The notes: generated by a model from the letters alone, not told the origin. Positions 31,338 to 40,567 are shown, numbered from the stretch's first letter. The stretch: DNA of 64,000 bases from Butyricimonas muris (GCF_046365375.1 NZ_JBKEIT010000003.1:1-64000), one strand, 5' to 3'. Numbers and translations are program-made.

Positions 31338-32786
31338 CTAGGCTTTCAATCGCATCGTAAACGTGCTTCCTTTTCCTAATTCGCTTTGTACCGTCAGTGT
31401 TCCGCTGTGTGCTTCCACGAAGTCGCGGGAGATGGAAAGTCCTAGACCGCTGCCCTGTGTTTTTGTTCCGGGGACGCGAAAATAGTGATCGAAGATGCTT
31501 TTGTGGTAGCGGGGATCGATGCCTTTTCCGAAGTCTTGGACGTACAATTCGATATATCCGTCTTGTGTTTGGCAGGCTCCGATGATAACTCTACTGTTCT
31601 CCGCCGAGTAGCGGATGGCATTGCTTAACAGGTTTGTCAATACCCATGCTATCTTCTCGCTGTCAACGAACAATTTGCCGATTTTATCTTCGGGGTATTC
31701 CACTTCAATCTGGATATTGAATTTCTCTGCCTGTACCCGGTTCGCTTTTATAGCGTAGTCTATCAATTCTATCGGTTTCGTGATTTTGGGTTTCAGTTGG
31801 AGTTTACCCGCCTCGACTTGAGTCATATTCAGCAATTCGCTCGTGATGTTCAACAGTCGTTCCGTGTTCTCTTTGATACTATTGGATAAATCCTCTTGTT
31901 CCGGGTTTAGTGCACCGATTCGCTTGTCTTCCAGCAATTGCAGGCTCATGAGAATAGCGGAGAGGGGTGTCTTCAACTCGTGGGAAATCGTGGAAATAAA
32001 AGTAGTTTTGGCGGAATCCAGTTCTTTAAATTCCGTGATATTCTTGAGCATGATCACGTACCCTTTCTTTTCGGGGGCTTTGCCGTTTTTACCCGGTTGG
32101 GTGATGGTCATGTATTTGGCTTGGAAATAACTTTCTTTATTGTCGGCATAGATTTTCAAGGGTTCCTGCTTCTCCCGCGGGTGTTCGCCGACCAGTTCCC
32201 GTATCAGTCTGCGCAGCAGATCATTTCGTAGGGCAATATCCTGTGCCGCTTGGTTCAATATTTCCTCTCGTTTCAGGTTCAGTACATTCAGGGCTTCGTC
32301 GTTGATAAAGAGGATTTTCATCTCGTTATTCAGTCCGATAATCGGATCGCTGAGGCTGTTGATGATGGTTTCCATGTATTTCTTTGCCGACATCATCTGT
32401 GCCAGCGTGCTGGCGTGATAATCGGCAAGGCGTTGTGCCATACGGTTGAAGTTCTCGGATACTACTGAAAATTCTTGATTATCCTTTATATTCAAGCGTT
32501 TCTCGTAGTTATGGTTTGCGATCTCGGTGATGGCGTCGGTTAATTCCTTGATCGGTTTGTTAATCGAGGAGGGGAGGCGTATCAACATGGTTATCCCTAT
32601 ACCGATACATGTAATCCCGACAATAGCGATCCATAACAAAGCTCGGTTCAGACCGGGGGCGGCAGCCGGACTGTCCGGCTCGGTTGCGGTCAGTATTTGT
32701 AAGTTTACTACCGACAGGGCGACCAGCAATATGATCATGGCAACCAGAACTCCTATTCCTATCGTTAATTTAGTCTTTATATTCAT
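31338..32786 (-). CDS. Membrane sensor histidine kinase of the kdp module
   Basis: A 482-residue kinase: membrane segment 1 (about 8-30), a short periplasmic loop, membrane segment 2 (about 49-70), HAMP (about 70-122), PAS (about 140-250), HisKA with the phospho-acceptor His269 in SHELKTPLSA, and a HATPase domain ending GSGLGLSISRDFVEAH. It lies 14 bp after the KdpD-like sensor gene and last in the kdp gene set. The arrangement suggests that it supplies the kinase half missing from that sensor. The partner regulator is probably the sigma-54 activator at 38771-40105; this pairing is inferred. Confidence 0.9.
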   Translation of the reverse strand: MNIKTKLTIGIGVLVAMIILLVALSVVNLQILTATEPDSPAAAPGLNRALLWIAIVGITCIGIGITMLIRLPSSINKPIKELTDAITEIANHNYEKRLNIKDNQEFSVVSENFNRMAQRLADYHASTLAQMMSAKKYMETIINSLSDPIIGLNNEMKILFINDEALNVLNLKREEILNQAAQDIALRNDLLRRLIRELVGEHPREKQEPLKIYADNKESYFQAKYMTITQPGKNGKAPEKKGYVIMLKNITEFKELDSAKTTFISTISHELKTPLSAILMSLQLLEDKRIGALNPEQEDLSNSIKENTERLLNITSELLNMTQVEAGKLQLKPKITKPIELIDYAIKANRVQAEKFNIQIEVEYPEDKIGKLFVDSEKIAWVLTNLLSNAIRYSAENSRVIIGACQTQDGYIELYVQDFGKGIDPRYHKSIFDHYFRVPGTKTQGSGLGLSISRDFVEAHSGTLTVQSELGKGSTFTMRLKA

Positions 32787-32800
32787 GATCCTCAGTTTTA

Positions 32801-33925
32801 TTACGCGAGTATAATCAAATCAATGTTCATTTCTCTCGTTGCGTTTAGGAATTTTCTGTATCTGTTGATTTTTATCCATGAAGCAGGCATTCTGAAACTC
32901 GGTTGTCCCATGCAGATGGTGGTGATTTGCCTCGTGCGGCAAGTATCGACGATGGTTTTCCACACGTGCGGGGAAGCGATTTGCATCACTTCGCCCCCTA
33001 GTTCGGTAGCCAGCTTGAAGTGGTTCAGTAGATGACGTTGCGTGGCGAGCCCGATGCGGTCGGCGTTTTCCCGCGGTGTTTGCACGTAGAGGGCTATAAA
33101 CGTGGTATTGTAATGCGCGGCGAGTCGGGCGGCTTTGCGGATAATGTGGCGGGGAGTCTTTTCATTGCTGCTGACGCAGGCGAGAAATTTCTCGTGCCGG
33201 ATACCCATATCCCCGGCGACAACTTCCGTTTCTACCTTTTTCTCTACACGGAAGGCGACCTCTTTTAAGGCTAATTCCCGTAATTGCAGGATATTCTCTG
33301 TTTTAAAGAAGTTATTCAACGCCAGTTGAATCTTTTCCGGACGGTAAATCTTCCCGGCTTTCAATCGGTTGATCAGTTCTTCGGCGGTCAAGTCGATGTT
33401 CACGACCTCGTCCGCTTCCTGTAACACGCTATCCGGGATACGCTCCTTGACCTCGATTCCGGCAATGTTCTTCACCTCTTCGTTCAGGCTCTCGATATGT
33501 TGGATATTGACGGCGGAGATTACGCTGATTCCGGCATTCAGTAACTCTATGACGTCTTGCCACCGTTTCTCGTTCCGGCTGCCTTCCACGTTGGTGTGTG
33601 CCAATTCGTCGATGATCACCAGTTCGGGGTGTTGCAGCAGGATTCCTTCCAGATCCATTTCTTCCAGTTCTTTCGCCTTGTAGAATATTTTCTTTCTCGG
33701 GATGACGGGAAGCCCTTGCGCGAGGGCTTCCGTTCCGGTACGTCCATGTGTTTCGATATACCCGATCTGTACGTCGATGCCATTCTCCAGTAATTCGTGC
33801 GCTTCCTGCAACATACGGTAAGTTTTACCTACACCGGCAATCATGCCGATGTAGATTTTAAACTTGCCTCGTCGCGACCGTTTGATTAGGTCTAGGAAAT
33901 ATTGTACGTTTTCTTCTTTTCCCAT
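32801..33925 (-). CDS. KdpD-like sensor protein without kinase domain
   Basis: A 374-residue cytoplasmic protein equal to the N-terminal input half of KdpD. The KdpD domain (about 20-230) has Walker A GMIAGVGKT (27-35) and a Walker B-like VIIDELAHTN. A universal-stress-protein-like domain follows (about 250-374). The four membrane helices, GAF and kinase domains of classical KdpD (about 890 residues) are missing, and the kinase is encoded separately just downstream. It probably senses potassium status or a nucleotide signal. It is 10 bp after kdpC, so it belongs to the kdp operon. Confidence 0.92.
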   Translation of the reverse strand: MGKEENVQYFLDLIKRSRRGKFKIYIGMIAGVGKTYRMLQEAHELLENGIDVQIGYIETHGRTGTEALAQGLPVIPRKKIFYKAKELEEMDLEGILLQHPELVIIDELAHTNVEGSRNEKRWQDVIELLNAGISVISAVNIQHIESLNEEVKNIAGIEVKERIPDSVLQEADEVVNIDLTAEELINRLKAGKIYRPEKIQLALNNFFKTENILQLRELALKEVAFRVEKKVETEVVAGDMGIRHEKFLACVSSNEKTPRHIIRKAARLAAHYNTTFIALYVQTPRENADRIGLATQRHLLNHFKLATELGGEVMQIASPHVWKTIVDTCRTRQITTICMGQPSFRMPASWIKINRYRKFLNATREMNIDLIILA

Positions 33926-33935
33926 GAACTTGTTT

Positions 33936-34517
33936 TTATTTAGCTGCTTTTTCCAATGCTACATTTAGTTTCAACACGTTTACTTTTTCTGTACCGAACA
34001 GACCGAGAAACGGTTTCTCCACGGCTTCCTCCACGATGGACAACACTTTTTCTTCGCTCATCTTCCGGGCTTCGGCTACACGTTTTGCCTGCACGTAAGC
34101 GCATTCCGGTGTGATGTTCGGGTCTAGTCCGGAACCGCTTGCGGTTACCATTTCGGCAGGAACTTCACTGCGTTTCAAGTAGGGATGATGCACGAGGAAG
34201 GTGTCTACCCGTGCTTTTACCTCGTCGAGATATTCTTGGTTGGTAGGTCCCTTGTTGCTACCGCTGGAACTTGATGCGTCATACCCGTCACCGGCACAGG
34301 AGGGGCGTCCCCAGAAATAGATGTCCTGCGTGAAGGTTTGTCCCACGTTGGCGGCTCCCACTATTTTGCCGTCCATCTCGATGATTTCTGCGTTGCCGCC
34401 GTTAGGTGCGGCTACTTGGGCGAATAACCACAGTACGAGGATATAAAACACGGAGAAGAAGATACAGAAGACGATCGTGATTCTAAATGACTTTATAAAA
34501 TTTTTCATGACTTTCAA
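33936..34517 (-). CDS. kdpC: Potassium-transporting ATPase subunit KdpC
   Basis: A 193-residue inner-membrane subunit of the KdpFABC high-affinity potassium pump, with one N-terminal membrane helix (about 12-34) and a periplasmic domain. Family signatures include GQTFTQDIYFWGRPS and VTASGSGLDPNIT. It begins directly after the kdpB stop. Length is typical (about 190). KdpC stabilises the KdpA-KdpB complex. Confidence 0.95.
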   Translation of the reverse strand: MKVMKNFIKSFRITIVFCIFFSVFYILVLWLFAQVAAPNGGNAEIIEMDGKIVGAANVGQTFTQDIYFWGRPSCAGDGYDASSSSGSNKGPTNQEYLDEVKARVDTFLVHHPYLKRSEVPAEMVTASGSGLDPNITPECAYVQAKRVAEARKMSEEKVLSIVEEAVEKPFLGLFGTEKVNVLKLNVALEKAAK

Positions 34518-36551
34518 TTAAAAGAATAAACCAACAATTAGATCAATCAGTTTAATTCCGACGAACGGAACGATGATACCCCCTGCACCGTAAATCAGCA
34601 GGTTGCGGCGGAGCAGGGCGGAAGCCCCGATCGGTTTGTATTGTACTCCTCTCAAAGCCAGCGGGATCAATATCGGGATAATGATCGCGTTGAAGATGAT
34701 GGCAGAGAGAATAGCACTTTCCGGACTGTGCAATCCCATGATATTCAACGCGGCAAGTTCGGGGATTGACAGCGTGAACAGGGCGGGAACGATGGCGAAG
34801 TACTTTGCCACGTCGTTGGCGATAGAGGAAGTTGTCAATGTACCTCGTGTCATGAGCAACTGTTTACCGATCTCCACGATTTCAATCAACTTCGTGGGGT
34901 CGTTGTCAAGGTCTACCATGTTACCGGCTTCCTTGGCGGCTTGCGTACCGCTGTTCATGGCAACTCCCACGTTGGCTTGTGCTAAGGCGGGAGCATCGTT
35001 CGTTCCGTCACCCATCATGGCAACCAGCTTTCCGGCGGCTTGTTCCTTCTTGATGTATTCCATTTTGTCTTCCGGTTTAGCCTCGGCGATAAAGTCATCC
35101 ACCCCGGCTTTCTCGGCGATGTATTTTGCCGTCAGCGGGTTATCACCCGTCACCATCACTGTTTTCACACCCATTTTACGCAGGCGTTCGAAACGCTCTT
35201 GAATACCCGGTTTGATAATATCTTGCAACTCGATTACCCCGGCAACCTTCTTGTTGATGCTTACCACTAGCGGGGTACCTCCGTTTGCCGAAATCATTTC
35301 GACCAGTTTCGTGATTTCCGGCGGGAATTTATTTCCGGCTTCTTCCGTTAATTTGCGGATCGTGTCAAACGCACCTTTTCGGATCTCGGTACCGTCCTTC
35401 AGGTTGATACCGGAACAACGGGTTTCGGCAGTGAATTTAATCATCCGTGCGCCTTCCGTGTGCAATCCCCGCACGCGCAAGCCGGATTCATGAGCCAGCT
35501 CGATAACGGACTTTCCTTCCGGCGTTTCGTCAGACACGGACGAGAGCATACAAGCCTCGATGAATGCTTTCTCTTCCATACCTTCCACCGCGTAGAACCG
35601 TGTCGCTTTCCGGTTACCGATAGTGATCGTTCCCGTTTTATCCAACAACAGGGTATCGATGTCCCCGGCTGTTTCTACTGCTTTTCCCGATTTGGTAATC
35701 ACGTTGGCACGTAGTGCCCTGTCCATTCCGGCGATACCGATGGCGGAAAGTAGTCCCCCGATGGTGGTCGGGATAAGACACACGAACAAGGATAGGAAAG
35801 CCGCGATAGTGATTACCGTTCCCGTGTAGTCGGCGAACGGTTTCAACGTCACGCACACGATCACGAATACCAGCGTGAATGCTGCCAATAAGATAGTCAA
35901 CGCGATTTCGTTCGGGGTTTTCTTGCGGGATGCGCCTTCCACGAGGGCGATCATCTTGTCAAGGAAGCTCTCTCCCGGTTGGGTGGTAACCAGTACCTTG
36001 ATACGGTCGGACAGCACTTTCGTACCGCCTGTCACGGAACTTTTGTCCCCGCCGGCCTCCCGGATAACGGGAGCGGATTCCCCCGTGATAGCACTCTCGT
36101 CGATGGAAGCCAGTCCCTCGATGATCTCCCCGTCCGAGGGAATCACGTCACCTGCTTCGCATTCGAAAACATCGCCTTTCTTCAATTGTGAACTGCTCAC
36201 GTGTTGGATTTTCCCGTCCACGATGCGTTTGGCGGGAGTTTCCTCTCTCGTTTTTCTCAAACTGTCTGCCTGCGCTTTGCCTCGTGCTTCGGCGATTGCC
36301 TCGGCGAAATTGGCGAATAGCAGCGTGATAAACAGGATGACGAACACGCAAGTGTTGTAAGCGAATGAACCCTGCTCATCGTTGAATATAGAGTATATCA
36401 TCACGGCGAACATGATCACGGAGCAAACCTCCACCATGAACATGATCGGGTTCTTTATCATCACCCGCGGGTTCAATTTCACGAATGATTGTTTTAAACT
36501 TTCCATTACCTGTTCTTTGGGAAATAGGGAAGTGGTTTGATTGTTTTTCAT
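34518..36551 (-). CDS. kdpB: Potassium-transporting ATPase subunit KdpB
   Basis: A 677-residue P-type ATPase, the ATP-hydrolysing subunit of KdpFABC. Visible motifs are TGES at residues 156-159 (the actuator loop whose Ser is an inhibitory phosphorylation site in Escherichia coli), the phosphorylated Asp304 in DKTGT, TGDNPLTA and the hinge MVTGD/GDGTND. Seven or so membrane segments are in the expected places, at 35-55, 65-82, 215-265 and the C-terminus. It follows kdpA by 22 bp. Confidence 0.96.
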   Translation of the reverse strand: MKNNQTTSLFPKEQVMESLKQSFVKLNPRVMIKNPIMFMVEVCSVIMFAVMIYSIFNDEQGSFAYNTCVFVILFITLLFANFAEAIAEARGKAQADSLRKTREETPAKRIVDGKIQHVSSSQLKKGDVFECEAGDVIPSDGEIIEGLASIDESAITGESAPVIREAGGDKSSVTGGTKVLSDRIKVLVTTQPGESFLDKMIALVEGASRKKTPNEIALTILLAAFTLVFVIVCVTLKPFADYTGTVITIAAFLSLFVCLIPTTIGGLLSAIGIAGMDRALRANVITKSGKAVETAGDIDTLLLDKTGTITIGNRKATRFYAVEGMEEKAFIEACMLSSVSDETPEGKSVIELAHESGLRVRGLHTEGARMIKFTAETRCSGINLKDGTEIRKGAFDTIRKLTEEAGNKFPPEITKLVEMISANGGTPLVVSINKKVAGVIELQDIIKPGIQERFERLRKMGVKTVMVTGDNPLTAKYIAEKAGVDDFIAEAKPEDKMEYIKKEQAAGKLVAMMGDGTNDAPALAQANVGVAMNSGTQAAKEAGNMVDLDNDPTKLIEIVEIGKQLLMTRGTLTTSSIANDVAKYFAIVPALFTLSIPELAALNIMGLHSPESAILSAIIFNAIIIPILIPLALRGVQYKPIGASALLRRNLLIYGAGGIIVPFVGIKLIDLIVGLFF

Positions 36552-36573
36552 ATCTCAAAAATTCCAATAAATG

Positions 36574-38280
36574 TTACAAACTTAAATGTTCGGCAATCGT
36601 ACTCAAAGCGTGCGCGGGGAAGAATGACAGGGCTGCCACGATAAAGATAACGGCAAATGTCATCATGCTGAAAGTCACCGTGTCCGTCTTCAGTGTACCG
36701 GCGCTTTCCGGCACGAATTTCTTACTTGCCAGCAATCCGGCGATGGCGACCTGCCCGACGATGGGCAAGAAACGACCGAGAATCAGCACGATACTGCAAG
36801 AATAGTTCCAGAACCACGTGTTGTCGCCCAATCCCTCGAAACCGGAACCGTTATTCGCTGCCGATGACGTGTACTCGTAGAGCATCTCGCTCAACCCGTG
36901 GAAACCGGGATTGTTCAACCAACCGCCTTCGTTTGCCACGAACTGTGGGGCATGCACGTACAGGTAAGCCGCTAACGCCGTTCCGACCAAGATAATGAAC
37001 GGGTGCAGCAGGGCCACGATGGATGCTATTTTCATCTCCCGCGCTTCCACCTTCTTGCCGAGGAATTCGGGGGTACGTCCTACCATCAATCCACTGATGA
37101 ACACGGCGATAATGATAAACGTGAAGTAATTCATCCAACCCACGCCGACACCACCGAACCACGTGTTGATTTGCATGTTCAACATCTCCATCATTCCGGA
37201 AAGCGGCATCGTGGAGTCGTGCATACCGTTCACCGAACCGTTGGAAGTCACTGTCGTGGTGATACTCCACAAGGCTGTACCGGCAGAACCGATGCGTACC
37301 TCTTTTCCTTCCATCGCTCCGTTTTCCTGTGCGATGCCCAGCTCGTCAATCCGCGGGTTACCGCCCATTTCCTGACTCACGTTAATGCACACGCCAACCA
37401 GATAAGCGAAAAGCATCACCCCGTAAATGCAATATCCCAGTTTCCGGCGGCGCAGGTAGAACCCGAACGCGAACGCCATCGCCATGGGTATAAGTAATAT
37501 GGCTATACATTCCACCATGTTGGACAAGTAAGTCGGGTTTTCCAGCGGGTGGGCAGAGTTTACCCCGAAATAGCCTCCCCCGTTCGTTCCCAATTGCTTG
37601 ATCGGCACGATAGCCGCGGTTGGTCCCTGTGATACCATTTGCGTGGCGCCTTCCATTGTCGTTACTTCCATTTTGCCGTCGAATCCCATGGGCGTACCCT
37701 CGATAATCAGGATAAAACCGACGATTAGCGATAGCGGCAACAGGATACGGGTACAACTCAACACCAAGTATTTCCAGAAGTTGCCGATCGTCCGCGTCGT
37801 CTTGGCGGCAAGTGCTTTCATGATTCCTGCCATTGCCGCCATACCGCAAGCGGCAGTGATAAACTGGAACAGCATGATAACGAACAATTGCGTGAAGTAC
37901 GTCAACCCGCTCTCGCCGCTGTAATGTTGCAAGTTACAGTTCACCATGAAACTGATACACGTGTTGAATGCTTGGTGCGCGGTCTGTCCCTCGTTCCCGT
38001 CCGGGTTCAACGGCAGCACATCTTGCGTCACCAGAAGCACCATACCCCAGATAAACCAGAAAAGGTTCACGATCAACAACGCCTTCAAGAATTGTTTCCA
38101 GTTCATCTCCTCTTCCGGGTCGATACCGCTCCACTTGTAAATCAATCGCTCGATCGGTTTCATGAAATCCGACCACGTCCGCTCGCCTCTATAAACTTTG
38201 GCAATATATTTTCCCAACGGGTAGGCAATCAGTCCCATCAGGAGTATTTGCGCGATAACACCTAAAATTTCCGTATTCAT
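36574..38280 (-). CDS. kdpA: Potassium-transporting ATPase subunit KdpA
   Basis: A 568-residue polytopic membrane protein that forms the potassium channel-like part of KdpFABC and belongs to the superfamily of K+ transporters. Selectivity-filter-like loops are visible (GTNGGGYFGVNSAHPLENP; SAANNGSGFEGLGDNTW), as is the SFMVNCNLQHYSGE segment. The length is close to the 557 of the Escherichia coli protein. It lies 5 bp after kdpF and 22 bp before kdpB. Confidence 0.96.
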   Translation of the reverse strand: MNTEILGVIAQILLMGLIAYPLGKYIAKVYRGERTWSDFMKPIERLIYKWSGIDPEEEMNWKQFLKALLIVNLFWFIWGMVLLVTQDVLPLNPDGNEGQTAHQAFNTCISFMVNCNLQHYSGESGLTYFTQLFVIMLFQFITAACGMAAMAGIMKALAAKTTRTIGNFWKYLVLSCTRILLPLSLIVGFILIIEGTPMGFDGKMEVTTMEGATQMVSQGPTAAIVPIKQLGTNGGGYFGVNSAHPLENPTYLSNMVECIAILLIPMAMAFAFGFYLRRRKLGYCIYGVMLFAYLVGVCINVSQEMGGNPRIDELGIAQENGAMEGKEVRIGSAGTALWSITTTVTSNGSVNGMHDSTMPLSGMMEMLNMQINTWFGGVGVGWMNYFTFIIIAVFISGLMVGRTPEFLGKKVEAREMKIASIVALLHPFIILVGTALAAYLYVHAPQFVANEGGWLNNPGFHGLSEMLYEYTSSAANNGSGFEGLGDNTWFWNYSCSIVLILGRFLPIVGQVAIAGLLASKKFVPESAGTLKTDTVTFSMMTFAVIFIVAALSFFPAHALSTIAEHLSL

Positions 38281-38285
38281 ACCGT

Positions 38286-38366
38286 TTAAAATTTCTCGGG
38301 TTTGACAAGAACATACATCAAATACCCGAATGCTATAATACTAATGATAAATAATGCCGTGTACAT
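38286..38366 (-). CDS. kdpF: Small potassium-pump subunit KdpF
   Basis: A 26-residue single-helix peptide (start MYTALFII, end VLVKPEKF) 5 bp upstream of kdpA. The hydrophobic helix followed by PEKF is characteristic of KdpF, which stabilises the KdpABC complex. An AAGGGAG Shine-Dalgarno-like sequence precedes the ATG, unusually clear for this phylum. A longer frame to 38606 in the same phase is a read-through of unrelated sequence. Confidence 0.85.
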   Translation of the reverse strand: MYTALFIISIIAFGYLMYVLVKPEKF

Positions 38367-38380
38367 GATTAATCTCCCTT

Positions 38381-38479
38381 TTAAATTTTCTCGAACCAAT
38401 CGATACATTTGTAGAAAAACCAGAAGCAGCCCGCGCCGCTTAGGATACATACCAGAAATCCGAATGAAAATAAATCCAT
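38381..38479 (-). CDS. 32-residue membrane peptide heading the kdp operon
   Basis: An ATG at 38479 opens a 32-codon frame: a hydrophobic helix (about residues 3-23, rich in Phe, Leu and Cys) and a short charged tail CIDWFEKI. It ends 14 bp before kdpF and begins about 35 bp after the predicted sigma-54 transcription start. Three Cys and five Phe in 32 residues are unusual. I do not recognise a family. It may be an extra small subunit or regulator of the Kdp pump, or a translated leader. Confidence 0.55.
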   Translation of the reverse strand: MDLFSFGFLVCILSGAGCFWFFYKCIDWFEKI

Positions 38480-38524
38480 AACTACTCTTTTTTAGTGAAT
38501 ACTGTTGTTTACTCCCCTTGTGTA

Positions 38525-38540
38525 TGCCATCGGCGTACCA
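38525..38540 (-). promoter_or_regulatory. Sigma-54-type promoter of the kdp operon
   Basis: On the - strand the 16 bases TGGTACGCCGATGGCA match the -24/-12 consensus TGGCACGnnnnTTGCA with two mismatches. The invariant GG and GC pairs have the required 10-base spacing. The predicted start would be about 35 bp before the small membrane peptide gene. The neighbouring regulator gene encodes a sigma-54 activator, which supports the call. Confidence 0.55.
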
Positions 38541-38601
38541 AAACGGGTGGAGTAGGGGCAATGTGTTGGTATAAAGAGTGTTATTGCGATGCGGCGGAGA
38601 A

Positions 38602-38653
38602 CGCACGGGCGTGCGACCCTTCCATTTTGAAAAGGTTGCCTACCAGAATGGAA
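38602..38653. promoter_or_regulatory. Palindromes upstream of the kdp promoter (candidate activator sites)
   Basis: CGCACG-GG-CGTGCG (38602-38615) is a perfect 6-bp palindrome 62 bp upstream of the -24 box. TTCCATTTTG (38620-38629) and CAGAATGGAA (38644-38653) are an inverted repeat with one mismatch. Either could be an upstream activating sequence for the NtrC-type regulator; the second could instead be a terminator for another transcript. Confidence 0.4.
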
Positions 38654-38770
38654 AGATGCTATGATTCAGAGATTGGCGATTAGGTGATTTATGATTTTCA
38701 ATTCTGAATCTTTCCTTTACGGTTGGAATCACCAAATCACCGAATAGTGCACCCGCTTCGTGTGGCCGGT

Positions 38771-40105
38771 TTACAGTCCGTATTCCTCGATTTTTCGATA
38801 CAGCGTGGTGAGCCCGATTTTCAACAGCCGGGAGGCTTCGGTTTTATTGCCCCGGGTGTGTTGGAGTACGCGGGCGATATGACGTTTTTCCACGGCGGCA
38901 AGTTCAAATTCGGAATGATTTTGTGTGGTGGTTTCGCTTCGCTTATGTTGCAATTCGAAAGGAAGGTCTTCCACCGTCAGTTGTCGGTCGCAGACGATCA
39001 TGCCGCGTTCCACCACGTTGCGCAATTCCCGGATATTACCTTTCCACTCGGCAGCTTGCAGGGCTTTCAGGTATTCGGGTGTCATGCCCTCTATCGTTTT
39101 TCCCAGTTGTCGGGAGAAATGTTGCACGAAAGACCGTGCCAGAACTTCGATATCCTCTTTGCGTTCCCGTAGCGGCGGCAGGTGGATTTGAAACACGGAA
39201 AGGCGATAATACAGGTCTTCCCGGAAATGTCCCGCCTCGATCTCCCGCTTCAAATCCCGGTTGGTGGCGGAAATAATGCGCACGTTCACTTTCGTGGGCT
39301 TCGTGTCGCCGATCTTGATGTATTCCCCGGCTTCAAGCACCCGTAACAGCTTTGCTTGCAACTCGTAAGCCATTTCCCCGATCTCGTCGAGGAAGATCGT
39401 GCCGTTGTCGGCGGCTTCGAACAATCCCTTTTTATCCTTGAGGGCTCCCGTGAACGACCCCGCCTTATGCCCGAATAACTCGCTTTCCAGCAAATCTTTG
39501 CTGAACGCCGAGCAGTTCACCGCTATAAAAGTCCGTGCCTCGCGGCGGCTGTTCCGGTGTATGGCTTGTGCGAAGACCTCTTTTCCCGTGCCTGTTTCGC
39601 CGGTGAGCAACACGGTGACGTCAGTCGCCGATACTTTCCGGGCGAGTTCCACGGCTTCTTGCAGGCAGGGCGACGTGCCCAGTATCGTGTCAAAGGAATA
39701 AGCGCGGCTCTCTTTGCATTTCACGCTTTCGCCGAGATTCTTTTTTGCCTGCTCCATGGCACGGCTGATAAGCGGGATGATTTTGTTGTTATCGTCGCCT
39801 TTCGTGATGTAATCGAACGCCCCGTTCTTGATTGCCTGCACCCCGTCGGGGATATTCCCGTGCGCGGTGAGCAGGATCACTTCCATTTCCGGGTAAAGCG
39901 TCTTTATCGCGGAAACGAGTTCAACCCCGTTCCCGTCAGGCAGGAAGACGTCACACAGCACGACTCGCGGGCGGTGCAGTTTCAGTTGTTTCAGCGCGGA
40001 TTGACAGTCAGCCGCTTGGAATACCTCGTAACCTTCCAGCCCGATGATGCGGGAAAGTAATTTGCGTATCTGCGGTTCGTCGTCGATGATTAAAATATTG
40101 TCCAT
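38771..40105 (-). CDS. NtrC-family sigma-54-dependent response regulator
   Basis: A 444-residue regulator: receiver domain (1-120) with phospho-acceptor Asp52 and the acidic pair DDE, a AAA+ domain (about 140-375) with Walker A GETGTGKE (169-176) and the sigma-54 contact loop GSFTGA (216-221, a common variant of GAFTGA), and a Fis-type helix-turn-helix at the C-terminus (NKTEASRLLKIGLTTLYRKI). It activates sigma-54 promoters when phosphorylated. It stands just upstream of the kdp operon, which has no KdpE-like regulator, and is 12 bp after the SUI1-like gene. Confidence 0.92.
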   Translation of the reverse strand: MDNILIIDDEPQIRKLLSRIIGLEGYEVFQAADCQSALKQLKLHRPRVVLCDVFLPDGNGVELVSAIKTLYPEMEVILLTAHGNIPDGVQAIKNGAFDYITKGDDNNKIIPLISRAMEQAKKNLGESVKCKESRAYSFDTILGTSPCLQEAVELARKVSATDVTVLLTGETGTGKEVFAQAIHRNSRREARTFIAVNCSAFSKDLLESELFGHKAGSFTGALKDKKGLFEAADNGTIFLDEIGEMAYELQAKLLRVLEAGEYIKIGDTKPTKVNVRIISATNRDLKREIEAGHFREDLYYRLSVFQIHLPPLRERKEDIEVLARSFVQHFSRQLGKTIEGMTPEYLKALQAAEWKGNIRELRNVVERGMIVCDRQLTVEDLPFELQHKRSETTTQNHSEFELAAVEKRHIARVLQHTRGNKTEASRLLKIGLTTLYRKIEEYGL

Positions 40106-40117
40106 ATAGAAACGGGG

Positions 40118-40456
40118 CTATTTCGCCCTGTATTTGTTGTCACGCAGGATAGCGAGTATCTTTTCTTTCAGCTCCCCTTGGATAATGATTTCCCCGTCCT
40201 TCACCGATCCGCCCACGCCGCATTTATTCTTCAGCAATTTGGCAAGTTCCTTCAAGTCGTCCTCTGTCCCCACGAAGCCCTGCACGAGCGTCACCGTCTT
40301 TCCCTTGCGTTGCTTCGAGTCGAGCGTCACCCGCAGGTTCTGCTTCTCCGGGGCAAGCGTTTCCGTCTCGTTCTCCTCGTCATACTCGTACCGGAAGTCC
40401 GGGTTCGTGGAGTACACCACGTTCACGCGTCCTTTCTTGTCGTTCTTGTTGCTCAT
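40118..40456 (-). CDS. SUI1/eIF1-like translation factor (YciH family)
   Basis: About 112 residues from the ATG at 40456; the longer frame to 40501 would add an unlikely tail. The SUI1 domain (about 45-112) shows TLDSKQRKGKTVTLVQGF, LLKNKCGVGGSVKDGEI and IQGELKEKI, as in eIF1 and bacterial YciH proteins. These may influence start-codon selection, but the role in bacteria is not settled. It has its own TACTTTTG promoter box and appears cotranscribed with the sigma-54 regulator gene 12 bp downstream. Confidence 0.9.
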   Translation of the reverse strand: MSNKNDKKGRVNVVYSTNPDFRYEYDEENETETLAPEKQNLRVTLDSKQRKGKTVTLVQGFVGTEDDLKELAKLLKNKCGVGGSVKDGEIIIQGELKEKILAILRDNKYRAK

Positions 40457-40483
40457 GGTAGTCTTTATTATTGTTCCTTTTGG

Positions 40484-40567
40484 CAAAAGTAATATATACA
40501 ATTGAAAATTGAAAGTTGAAAATTGAAAATGAATTGGTTGTTTTTTTAACCGTGTTCGTTATCTTTG
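40484..40567. promoter_or_regulatory. Divergent promoter pair
   Basis: On the - strand TACTTTTG (40484-40491) matches TAnnTTTG, 28 bp before the SUI1-like gene. On the + strand TATCTTTG (40560-40567) matches it 62 bp before the gene at 40629. Only weak -33 elements are present. The TTTTCAATT repeat copy at 40498-40531 lies between the two. Confidence 0.55.
40498..40531. repeat. AATTGAAAA tandem repeat between divergent promoters
   Basis: Four AATTGAAAA/AGTTGAAAA units, the reverse of the TTTTCAATT family. It fills the space between the two promoter boxes. Confidence 0.65.

Noticed and set aside
38286..38606. A 106-residue protein upstream of kdpA
   Set aside because: Only the last 26 codons resemble KdpF. 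The upstream part overlaps the 32-residue peptide frame and the predicted promoter.
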